Of a stretch of DNA of 33,862 bases, positions 24,623-31,169 are shown one piece after another. Position numbers and translations under genes: made by a program. The notes beneath the pieces are model-generated. The model did no database searches, was not told the DNA's origin, and was given only the letters and a program-made list of their open reading frames with translations. The stretch's first letter is position 1. Every line of letters starts with the position of its first letter. Source of the DNA: Alphaproteobacteria bacterium (GTDB lineage Bacteria > Pseudomonadota > Alphaproteobacteria > Caulobacterales > Aquidulcibacteraceae); assembly GCA_027485915.1 (NCBI GenBank), contig JAIXQA010000062.1, positions 1 through 33,862 on the forward strand, given 5' to 3'.

Positions 24623-25275
24623 GCTGCACCTCTGGTTTGCGAAAAGAGCGCTTCGGCTTTTTGGTGGGAGGGCATATAAAGGGTCCCAATCTTTGTGCCT
24701 TCTAGAAGGCCGAGATTCATCCGACCCATCAGGAGTCTTGCGCCGTCATCGGTCACTGCGCGCGCATACCAATCTGCCCGCGGCACAATGTGTTGCGAGA
24801 TAAAAAGTCCTAGATTGACTAAAAGTCGGGCCGCCTCGTGCCGGGAAATAGCAATCCCCCATCCAAAGATGCCGATTGGCTCCTCTTCAAGCGTGCAGAC
24901 ATGGGTTGGGTCTGGGTTTACTGCATCAAAATTATCGGTCAGGACAGCTTGGTTTCCCGCGTCATTGAGCGGAACGATGCCCAGCAGACCACACAGTGGG
25001 CTGGAATCTGTGGGGTCAACTTCGCCTGCGAGACCGGCATGGGTGATGCCGAGCAGACCAAGCCTGGTTCGCTCATAGACCCATGTCATGGTCTCTAAAC
25101 TCGCGATTGGTTCGCCGACCAAGCCTACAGCTAAAGACCGCCCCTCTATCAACCGCGACCCAGAAAGCGCGTGGACGTCAAAATCAGCGGCGGCACGAGC
25201 AATGCGCTCCACTGTCGTCCGGGCTTCCATGGGGCTTCGAACTTCTAAGTTTGTGCGGGTGAAATGATGCGACAT
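24619..25275 (-). CDS. Unrecognised protein, possibly a divergent GNAT-fold protein; first gene of the operon
   Basis: I do not recognise a named family. The 218-aa protein has no signal peptide or membrane helix. Its middle reads CGLLGIVPLNDAGNQAVLTD, then a Pro/Asp-rich loop (NPDPTHVCTLEEEPIG), a strand GIFGWGIAISRHEAARLL, and WYARAVTDDGARLLMGRMN. The last block resembles the C-terminal motif of acetyltransferases (ARA-T--G-R-L), and the preceding strand-helix unit would fit a GNAT core whose acetyl-CoA loop is degenerate. That assignment is inference. ATG 25275 has AGGG 4 bases upstream; Met16 (25230) is an alternative. It is coupled to the true GNAT gene by an ATGA overlap and is divergent from the LysR gene, so LysR control is likely. 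Confidence 0.68.
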   Translation of the reverse strand: MSHHFTRTNLEVRSPMEARTTVERIARAAADFDVHALSGSRLIEGRSLAVGLVGEPIASLETMTWVYERTRLGLLGITHAGLAGEVDPTDSSPLCGLLGIVPLNDAGNQAVLTDNFDAVNPDPTHVCTLEEEPIGIFGWGIAISRHEAARLLVNLGLFISQHIVPRADWYARAVTDDGARLLMGRMNLGLLEGTKIGTLYMPSHQKAEALFSQTRGAA

Positions 25276-25462
25276 GAATCCCTAACTGCTTGTCGTTTCG
25301 TCGGCTTTTTGGTTGACATCTGCGCCGCCGGAAATGGCACCGATGCGCTGCCTAAGGCGGTTCAGCCGCCATTTGGTCGCAAAACGAGGTTTACTCAGCA
25401 AAAAAAGCTTGGGGAGCCAGAAAAATTGCAATAGAGTGGCTGCTTACTTGAGGGGACCCTAG
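25276..25462. promoter_or_regulatory. Divergent control region between the four-gene operon and lysR
   Basis: This 187-base gap is the longest in the block and must carry both promoters. It contains an ATTGCAAT perfect palindrome (25425-25432), 30 bases before the lysR start, which could be part of a LysR-type binding site. There is also a TTGACA (25313-25318) without an evident -10, and a short hairpin GGCGG-N5-CCGCC (25356-25370). Confidence 0.4.
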
Positions 25463-26512
25463 TTGAAGGAAGTCGTCCGCCACCGATCAGACCTATCTGA
25501 TCTCCACGTTTTCTATGCGGTCGCGGTCTGCGGCGGGCTAAATGCGGCCGCGCGCAGCTTGCGAGTTGATCCTTCGACTGTTTCACGCGCATTGGACCAA
25601 TTGGAGGCCCGCCTCAATACACGTCTGGTGCGGCGAACCGCGCAGGGTGTGGTGCTGACGAAGGCCGGCGAGATGGCCTTAGCCCGTGTTCGAACCATTG
25701 AAAGCCAGATTGCGGAACTCGAACGCGAAGTACTGGATTCTGAAGCGACCGCGCCTGTGGGTGCCGTTACGATATCCTGTTCTGACGGGGTTGGGGCTTA
25801 TCTTTTGACACCGGCCTTAACCCATTTGTTGCGGGAAAATCCAAAACTCGACTTGCGGTTGGACTGCGGTTTATGGCCGAGTAATCCAGTGGAGGCCGAT
25901 GCTGAAATCTCTCTAGTTTTCAATGCTGAACCGGCTCCGGGTTATATTTCAAAGCCGGTCGCTTATTTCCATTACGGCCTGTTTGGAACGCGGTCCTATT
26001 TTGAACTCTATGGGAAGCCGGAATCTCTTGAAGAAGCCCTTCGCCATCCATTTCTGCACCATACCGCCCAGACACTGACATCTAACATGACACGCAAAGT
26101 GCCCGCGTTTCAGGATCTGGCACGGCGGCGGATCGAAACGAATTCGAGTGCTGCGGTGGTCGAGGGTGTCTTGGCCGGGATTGGCATTGCAGGGATGCCA
26201 ACCGTTTTGGCCTCGATTTATCCAGAGCTCGTCATGATTGGTGATGCCGTCGAACCGGTAGAGATGAGCCTCGTGTATCATCGCGATATTGAGAGAATTC
26301 CGCGGATCAAGGTCGTATTGAAATGGCTGGAGGCTGTCTTCGACCAGAGAACCAAGCCTTGGTATCGCAGAGAATTTGTTTCGCCCAGCGATTTTGGCCC
26401 CTTCATCGGAGGCCAAACATCTAACCTGCCGCTCGGGGCAGGCAAAGTTACCGAGAGGGTATCTGCGGAAACACAGGTACCTAAGCGCCGTGACGCCACT
26501 TCTGGCGTCTAA
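25463..26512 (+). CDS. LysR family transcriptional regulator
   Basis: This 349-aa protein has an N-terminal LysR winged helix-turn-helix (about residues 10-68): LSDLHVFYAVAVCGGLNAAA, RSLRVDPSTVSRALDQLEAR and LNTRLVRRTAQGVVLTKAGE. A periplasmic-binding-protein-like effector domain follows (from about residue 95, VTISCSDGVGAYLLTPALTHLL). About 45 residues at the C-terminus are polar and low in structure, longer than in typical LysR proteins of about 300 aa. The start is TTG 25463 with AGGGG 7 bases upstream (25451-25455). It is divergent from the four-gene operon, which suggests it regulates that operon. The XRE gene follows 24 bases downstream. The effector is unknown. Confidence 0.9.
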   Translation: MKEVVRHRSDLSDLHVFYAVAVCGGLNAAARSLRVDPSTVSRALDQLEARLNTRLVRRTAQGVVLTKAGEMALARVRTIESQIAELEREVLDSEATAPVGAVTISCSDGVGAYLLTPALTHLLRENPKLDLRLDCGLWPSNPVEADAEISLVFNAEPAPGYISKPVAYFHYGLFGTRSYFELYGKPESLEEALRHPFLHHTAQTLTSNMTRKVPAFQDLARRRIETNSSAAVVEGVLAGIGIAGMPTVLASIYPELVMIGDAVEPVEMSLVYHRDIERIPRIKVVLKWLEAVFDQRTKPWYRREFVSPSDFGPFIGGQTSNLPLGAGKVTERVSAETQVPKRRDATSGV

Positions 26513-26536
26513 GTTCCTAGTAATGGAGTATGTGAA

Positions 26537-26959
26537 GTGTCCGTAAAAGAGAACGTAAACCCCCGTAAGGCCGATGACCTCGATCATTTTGTCGCGCAGC
26601 GAGTCCGTCGGCAGCGGGATGCCGTCGACATGACCCAAGACCAACTTGCACAGGCCCTGGGCATTTCGTTCCAGCAACTTCAGAAATACGAGCGCGGCGT
26701 CAATCGCATCTCTGCCTCGCGTCTGTTCCAGATTTCCTGTGTTTTAGGCGTTGGACCAGAATATTTCTATGAGGGCGTGGACTGCACACAATATGGTCTC
26801 ACCCCGAAGTCTGAGCGGGCCGAAGGACCTCAGTCGTCGATCTTGAGCCTTATTGCACAAAATCCTGACGCGACTGATTTGGTGATTGCTTTTGCGGCGA
26901 TTAAATCCTCAAAGCAGCGCCAAAAGGCGATTGATTTGGTGAAATTGCTGGCTGACTAA
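26537..26959 (+). CDS. XRE/Cro family helix-turn-helix regulator
   Basis: This 140-aa protein has a Cro/C1-type helix-turn-helix at about residues 13-67: FVAQRVRRQRDAVDMTQDQL, AQALGISFQQLQKYERGVNR, ISASRLFQISCVLGVGPEYF. This type, with the SFQQLQKYERG recognition region, is widespread in alphaproteobacteria. The C-terminal 60 residues include a helical segment DATDLVIAFAAIKSSKQRQKAIDLVKLL, perhaps for dimerisation. The start is GTG 26537 with GGAG 8 bases upstream. It follows lysR closely on the same strand, so they may be co-transcribed. No antitoxin-toxin partner is next to it; the downstream gene is a membrane-anchored SH3 protein. Its targets are unknown. Confidence 0.9.
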   Translation: MSVKENVNPRKADDLDHFVAQRVRRQRDAVDMTQDQLAQALGISFQQLQKYERGVNRISASRLFQISCVLGVGPEYFYEGVDCTQYGLTPKSERAEGPQSSILSLIAQNPDATDLVIAFAAIKSSKQRQKAIDLVKLLAD

Positions 26960-26970
26960 TACCTGTGCCT

Positions 26971-27001
26971 TGGCGTTTGGGACGCCTCTGTCCCAACGCC
27001 A
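26971..27001 (+). terminator. Stem-loop after the XRE regulator gene
   Basis: TGGCGTTTGGGAC pairs with GTCCCAACGCCA over 12 bp with one bulged T, around the loop GCCTCT, 11 bases after the XRE stop codon. No T-run follows (ATTGGTAGGG is next in the strand), so it could be a Rho-dependent 3' end or a leader element for the next gene. Confidence 0.5.
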
Positions 27002-27068
27002 TTGGTAGGGCTAGACACAACTTGAGCGAGACATCATAGTGAGCCTCATTAGAGTGAGGTATACATTT

Positions 27069-27614
27069 ATGGATGATGTTTCCGATCTTGCGCCAAAGAA
27101 GGCATCTTCATTCCTTGGACGCGTCACGCCTGTTTTCCTAGCTCTCCTGGTGACGGGTGGATTAATTTATTGGTTTGTGAAGCCAAAGCCCGACATTCGC
27201 TATGCACGCTCTGAAGCCATCATTCTCAGCCAGGTCGAGCCGGGCGGCAAAGTCTTGTTGAAGCTAGAGCGTGGTGCCGAAGTTAATGTGATGCTGACCA
27301 AAGAACTGAATGGCTGGGCGATGGTTACGGTCCCGCCGTCAGGCAGTGGCTTTATCCAACTTAACGAACTTGATGTGGATCGTAGGCCGGTCTTGACTGG
27401 CGCCTATCGGGCCAAAGCATTGGGACTGCCGATACGACTGCGCGAAGAGCCGAATCCTGAGACGGCACAAGTGGATGAGATCCCGGCGGGAACCATGATT
27501 CAAATCTGGGGCTATACCGAGACGCCGACCGGAAAATGGGCGGAAATCACCCGTTATAAAGAAAAGGGTGTCGGTTATATCTTGCGCGACGAGCTCGAGG
27601 CCGCTTCAAACTAA
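27069..27614 (+). CDS. Membrane-anchored SH3-domain protein
   Basis: This 181-aa protein starts with a short cytoplasmic tail, then one transmembrane helix (VTPVFLALLVTGGLIYWFV, about residues 19-37). A periplasmic part follows with two bacterial SH3-like repeats: the first (about residues 48-97, SEAIILSQVEPGGKVLLKLERGAEV in pieces, ending WAMVTVPPSGSGFIQLNEL) and the second (about residues 108-175, LGLPIRLREEPNPETAQVDEIPAGTM in pieces, ending WAEITRYKEKGVGYILRDEL). Such domains usually bind peptidoglycan or cell-wall proteins; no hydrolase domain is present. ATG 27069 with GAGG 9 bases upstream is preferred over GTG 27039, which adds an odd N-terminus. The function is unknown. Confidence 0.8.
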   Translation: MDDVSDLAPKKASSFLGRVTPVFLALLVTGGLIYWFVKPKPDIRYARSEAIILSQVEPGGKVLLKLERGAEVNVMLTKELNGWAMVTVPPSGSGFIQLNELDVDRRPVLTGAYRAKALGLPIRLREEPNPETAQVDEIPAGTMIQIWGYTETPTGKWAEITRYKEKGVGYILRDELEAASN

Positions 27615-27623
27615 AGCGGCCTC
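27597..27623. terminator. Hairpin at the convergent junction SH3 protein / quinone oxidoreductase
   Basis: GAGGCCGCTT and AAGCGGCCTC form a perfect 10-bp stem around CAAACTA, overlapping the SH3 gene stop codon. It lacks a T-run on either side but sits where both convergent transcripts should end. Confidence 0.5.
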
Positions 27624-27635
27624 ACGTTACCTGGG

Positions 27636-28616
27636 CTAGCCACGGGGGATAAGGATGGTTGCACCAGTGGTTTGCCGTCCTTCCAAAGCGCGATGCGCAT
27701 CGGCAGCCTGCGCAAGGGGATAACGCGCGCCAATAACGGGGCGGATGACCCCTTGCTCGACCAGATTGAACAGATCCTTAGCCCCCTGGTCGAGTTCCGG
27801 CGTTGTTGCCACATAATCGAACAAAGTTGGTCTGGTTAAGAAGAGCGAACCGCGACGCGAAAGCTCCAGCGGTGAGACCGGCGCCGGCGGGCCCGAAGCG
27901 TTGCCAAAGCTGACCACCAAGCCACGGCGTGCAGCACTGTCGAGTGAGGCGACCAATGTGTCGGCACCCACAGAATCATAGACAATCTCGCAGCCTTTGC
28001 CGTCTGTCAGGGCTTTCACCCGTTCCGCAATTGGTTCGGACCGATAGAGAATGATGTCAGAACAGCCGTGCTCGCGCGCTAACTGGGCTTTGGCCTCGCT
28101 CCCGACGGTGCCAATAACGCGGACACCCAGATGCGCCAACCAAGCGCACGCAATAAGGCCAACCCCGCCTGCAGCGGCATGAAACAAAACCGTATCTCCG
28201 GCTTTCAATTGCCGCAGACGCTGGATCAAGAACTCGGCCGTCAATCCCTTCAAAAGGATACCAGCGGCAACATCTAGGCCAATTCCGTCCGGTACATTAA
28301 TGGCGCGACCTTCCGGCACAGCGGCATATTCGGCATAAGCGCCAAGGGGACCCGAAGAAAAGGCTACCCGATCGCCGACTTCGAACCGTGTGACAGACTC
28401 ACCAATCTCTGTCACGATTCCAGCACCTTCAAGGCCAAGCCCGGACGGCAACGAGATCGGATAAAGGCCTGTGCGCTGATAGGTATCGATGAAATTGAGG
28501 CCACAAGCGGCCATTTCGATCAAAATCTCATCGGGCTTCGGCCGAGGTATCGGCACTTCACGCAGTTCGAGCACTTCAGGCCCGCCGAGACGCGATAGGC
28601 CGATCTGCTGCATCAT
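27636..28616 (-). CDS. NADPH:quinone oxidoreductase (zinc-independent MDR family)
   Basis: This 326-aa medium-chain dehydrogenase/reductase is of the QOR (zeta-crystallin) type, reducing quinones with NADPH. The N-terminal GroES-like domain contains EILIEMAACGLNFIDTYQRTGLYP and LPSGLGLEGAGIVTEIG, and the catalytic zinc ligands of alcohol dehydrogenases are absent. The Rossmann part has VLFHAAAGGVGLIACAWLAHLG (the AxxGGxG nucleotide loop) and CEIVYDSVG. The ending is GRQTTGATILIP, typical of QOR. The start ATG 28616 overlaps the stop of the dienelactone hydrolase gene (ATGA), so the two are translationally coupled and transcribed from the 29300 side. Together they suggest breakdown of or protection against reactive electrophiles, which is inference. 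Confidence 0.93.
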   Translation of the reverse strand: MMQQIGLSRLGGPEVLELREVPIPRPKPDEILIEMAACGLNFIDTYQRTGLYPISLPSGLGLEGAGIVTEIGESVTRFEVGDRVAFSSGPLGAYAEYAAVPEGRAINVPDGIGLDVAAGILLKGLTAEFLIQRLRQLKAGDTVLFHAAAGGVGLIACAWLAHLGVRVIGTVGSEAKAQLAREHGCSDIILYRSEPIAERVKALTDGKGCEIVYDSVGADTLVASLDSAARRGLVVSFGNASGPPAPVSPLELSRRGSLFLTRPTLFDYVATTPELDQGAKDLFNLVEQGVIRPVIGARYPLAQAADAHRALEGRQTTGATILIPRG

Positions 28617-29299
28617 GACAAAGTCTCCGCGAAGAAGGCCATCGTCCTCTCATTGGCGAGTGCAGCACCTGCGGCGTCATAATGTTGCCCGCCAACGCGT
28701 GCAAAGGCATGGTCAAGACCTTCGTAAACATGCATTTGGATTTGCGCATGGCCGGCGAGACCGGCCTTCATCGCAGTCTGGGCCTCTTTGTTTACAAAAG
28801 AATCTTCTGATGCGACATGGAGGAGCAAAGGCTTGGTTTGTGCGGTCGCTTCAGCCAGGCGATCTTGAATGCCGACCCCATAATAGCTGACACTGGCATT
28901 GATGGTTGTCCGGGTTGCCGTCAGAAATGCAAGCAAGCCACCCAAGCAATAGCCAACAGCGCCTATTGTGGCATGCGTTTGGCGGATGTGGTCGATGGTT
29001 GCCTGAATATCAACGACGCCTTTGTCGACATTGAACTTACCAAAATAGTCAAAAGCTTGCTGCCACTCTTCTGGCGTTTGATCGGTGATATCAATGCCGG
29101 GTTGAATGCGCCAGAACAAGTCTGGCACGACCGCCAAATAGCCTTGTGTGGCATAGTGATCCGCCAAGTCCCGCATCACTTTATTGACCCCAAAAATCTC
29201 TTGGATCACCACCAAAGCGCGGCCGTTAGCTTGTGCTGGCTTGGCCACATAGGCAATGAATGCGCCGTCTGGTCCGTTGATCGTGACATGCTCGCCCAT
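28613..29299 (-). CDS. Dienelactone hydrolase family protein
   Basis: This 228-aa alpha/beta hydrolase of the DLH family carries the characteristic Cys-Asp-His triad: Cys in AVGYCLGGLLAF, Asp in HVASEDSFVN, and His in YEGLDHAFARVGG. The conserved Glu that positions the Cys is in VVIQEIFGVNKVMRD. Typical substrates are dienelactones in chloroaromatic degradation, but many bacterial members are general carboxylesterases, and no aromatic pathway genes are nearby. The start ATG 29299 has GGAGG 8 bases upstream. The protein lacks a signal peptide, so it is cytoplasmic. It is the first gene of a two-gene unit with the quinone oxidoreductase and is divergent from DUF6489-mnmE. Confidence 0.93.
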   Translation of the reverse strand: MGEHVTINGPDGAFIAYVAKPAQANGRALVVIQEIFGVNKVMRDLADHYATQGYLAVVPDLFWRIQPGIDITDQTPEEWQQAFDYFGKFNVDKGVVDIQATIDHIRQTHATIGAVGYCLGGLLAFLTATRTTINASVSYYGVGIQDRLAEATAQTKPLLLHVASEDSFVNKEAQTAMKAGLAGHAQIQMHVYEGLDHAFARVGGQHYDAAGAALANERTMAFFAETLS

Positions 29300-29462
29300 A
29301 TGTGTATCCTCCGAAAATCAGAATTGATCGCCGCCTCGCTTGACCTGACAAGAGTCGAGCCCCAAGTGAGGGGTGTTACGGCTATGACCTAGTCGCAAGA
29401 CCCAAGGATGACAATCGATTTTGTTACCTTTGGAGACGGCCGCAGATTTGGAGATAGGCAGC

Positions 29463-29756
29463 ATGAAAGTCAGCATTGAAGTGGATTTAACGCCGAGTGA
29501 AGCACGCGAGCTGTTGGGCATGCCGAATCTAACCTCCATTCAAGAGGCCTTTGTCGGGATCGCGAAGGACAAGATCGAGAAGACCGGAAATATGGTCGAT
29601 GTCGAACCGATGTTGCGGACTTGGACCGGCTTAGGCGGTGCTGCTACCGAAGCATTCGGTGCTCTCGTGGGCGCGGCCTTAAAGGTTGCGACCAGTGATG
29701 TCGGCCCCAAGACGACGTCTACCGCGGAAAAGAGCACGAGCGACAAGACCTCGTGA
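29463..29756 (+). CDS. DUF6489 family protein coupled to mnmE
   Basis: This 97-aa cytoplasmic protein begins MKVSIEVDLTPSEARELLGM and continues PNLTSIQEAFVGIAKDKIEK, the recognisable start of the alphaproteobacterial DUF6489 family. The rest is an Ala/Gly-rich helix (TGLGGAATEAFGALVGAALK) and a Thr/Ser/Lys-rich tail. The first strand-turn-helix segment recalls phasin-like or PHB-granule associated small proteins, but the function is unknown. ATG 29463 has GGAG 9 bases upstream; an upstream TTG at 29421 is less likely. Its stop overlaps the mnmE start as GTGA, so the two genes should be co-translated. This coupling may point to a role near tRNA modification or merely to a shared promoter. Confidence 0.82.
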   Translation: MKVSIEVDLTPSEARELLGMPNLTSIQEAFVGIAKDKIEKTGNMVDVEPMLRTWTGLGGAATEAFGALVGAALKVATSDVGPKTTSTAEKSTSDKTS

Positions 29757-31066
29757 TTGCCTCTACCATTGTGGCCCTCGCCTCTGGGCCAGGGCCTGCC
29801 GGGGTCAGCATTATCCGTTTGTCTGGCCCCGCCTGTGGGGCAGTTGCTCAGCGTTTGATCGGTGGGACACCTAAGCCACGGCGGGCAAAGCTTGCTAAAG
29901 TGGTCGACCTAGAGGGCGAAGCCATTGATAATGCTTTAGTTCTCTATTTTCCGAAGCCAAGAAGTTTTACGGGCGAAGATGTCTTGGAGCTTCATGTGCA
30001 TGGGGGCCGAGCTGTCGTTCGTGATACGATCGAGGCTTGCTTAGGGATTGATGGTGTTCGCTTGGCTGAAGCAGGCGAGTTCAGTCGGCGGGCTTTCATG
30101 CATGGCAAAATGGACCTGACCGCAGCAGAAGGCCTAGCTGATCTGGTTGAAGCAGAGACTGCAGCGCAGCGCCGTCAAGCTCTTAGGCAGATGGAAGGTG
30201 AGTTGGCGGATGAGGTCGGTCGCTGGCGTGAGGCTGTGATCGATTGCCTCGCGGACGCGGAGGGTGACATTGATTTCCCAGATGAGGACTTGCCGCCGGG
30301 CCTAAGCGAACGTGCACGTCATCGCATAGAGGACCTAAAATCCCGCCTCGAAGTCTATTTAGACGAGTCACGTCGAGCAGAGCGCGTTCGAAATGGCTTT
30401 CAGGTAGCTATTGTCGGTAAGCCGAATGCCGGTAAATCGAGCCTTATCAATCAATTAGCGCGTCGCGACGCGGCCATTGTATCGGCAATTCCCGGAACCA
30501 CTCGGGATATTGTGGAGGTGCGATTGGTTCTGGGTGGTATGGTCGTTCTTATCTCAGATACCGCTGGATTGCGTGAGTCTGACGACTTAATCGAGATAGA
30601 AGGTGTTCGCCGTGCTCGCCAGCGAGCATTGGAAGCGGATCTGAGATTGGCCCTCATTACTGATCGCGCCGATATGTCAGAGTTTGTTGACCTGATGGGC
30701 GATGGGGATCTTTGGCTTCTAGGTCAAGCAGATCGACTTGAATGGACGTCTCAGTCACCTAGAGAATTGCTGGTTTCGAGCATCACGCGCCAGGGCCTCG
30801 AAGAACTTGAAGCAAAGATCAAGAGTCGCGCGCAAGCAGATCTAGGGAGATCTGAAGCCGCTCCGTTGACCCGCTTACGGCATCAGGAGGCCGTGCGGGA
30901 GGGCATTCAGGCCCTGGATCGAGCGTTGACCGCTTCGGTCCAAGCACCAGAACTGGTTGCCGAGGACTTGCGCTTGGCCGCTCGGGCGTTAGGGCGCGTA
31001 ACCGGGCGCGTCGATATGGAAGACGTACTTGACCGTCTCTTTTCGCAATTCTGTATTGGGAAATAA
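29753..31066 (+). CDS. mnmE: tRNA modification GTPase MnmE (TrmE)
   Basis: MnmE, with MnmG, installs the cmnm5/nm5 group on the wobble uridine of certain tRNAs. The N-terminal formyl-THF-binding domain (STIVALASGPGPAGVSIIRLSG) is followed by a helical domain (KMDLTAAEGLADLVEAETAAQ) containing the inserted G domain: G1 VGKPNAGKSSL (about residues 221-231), G2 PGTTRD, G3 DTAGLRES. The G4 position reads LLGQADRLE instead of the NKxD consensus. The protein ends in FCIGK, with the essential C-terminal Cys. At 437 aa the length is normal. The GTG start overlaps the DUF6489 stop. mnmG follows 103 bases downstream after a parS site. Confidence 0.96.
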   Translation: MIASTIVALASGPGPAGVSIIRLSGPACGAVAQRLIGGTPKPRRAKLAKVVDLEGEAIDNALVLYFPKPRSFTGEDVLELHVHGGRAVVRDTIEACLGIDGVRLAEAGEFSRRAFMHGKMDLTAAEGLADLVEAETAAQRRQALRQMEGELADEVGRWREAVIDCLADAEGDIDFPDEDLPPGLSERARHRIEDLKSRLEVYLDESRRAERVRNGFQVAIVGKPNAGKSSLINQLARRDAAIVSAIPGTTRDIVEVRLVLGGMVVLISDTAGLRESDDLIEIEGVRRARQRALEADLRLALITDRADMSEFVDLMGDGDLWLLGQADRLEWTSQSPRELLVSSITRQGLEELEAKIKSRAQADLGRSEAAPLTRLRHQEAVREGIQALDRALTASVQAPELVAEDLRLAARALGRVTGRVDMEDVLDRLFSQFCIGK

Positions 31067-31083
31067 GTCTTAGTCTGCCCGTC

Positions 31084-31099
31084 CGTTTCACGTGAAACA
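31084..31099. other. parS site (ParB-binding centromere), site 1
   Basis: CGTTTCACGTGAAACA differs from the bacterial parS consensus TGTTTCACGTGAAACA only at its first base and keeps the 14-bp palindromic core. It lies in the mnmE-mnmG gap. parA follows about 2.6 kb downstream, so ParB binding here would tether the origin region for segregation. Confidence 0.93.
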
Positions 31100-31169
31100 G
31101 CTCTGAACGGATGAGTCGACCTATGCGCGAAGTTTCGCTATGTAGGCCGCCCCACTGAGAGGCAAAGCT

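Noticed and set aside
25356-25370. GGCGG-N5-CCGCC hairpin upstream of the four-gene operon
   Set aside because: A five-base GC arm is common by chance in this composition; it was kept only as a note in the control region.
25949-26677. A 242-aa open frame on the minus strand across lysR and the XRE start
   Set aside because: It is fully antisense to two well-supported genes, resembles no family and shows the composition expected of a mirrored frame.
28817-29392. A 191-aa plus-strand open frame over the dienelactone hydrolase gene
   Set aside because: It is the antisense shadow of a gene with a clear Cys-Asp-His triad.
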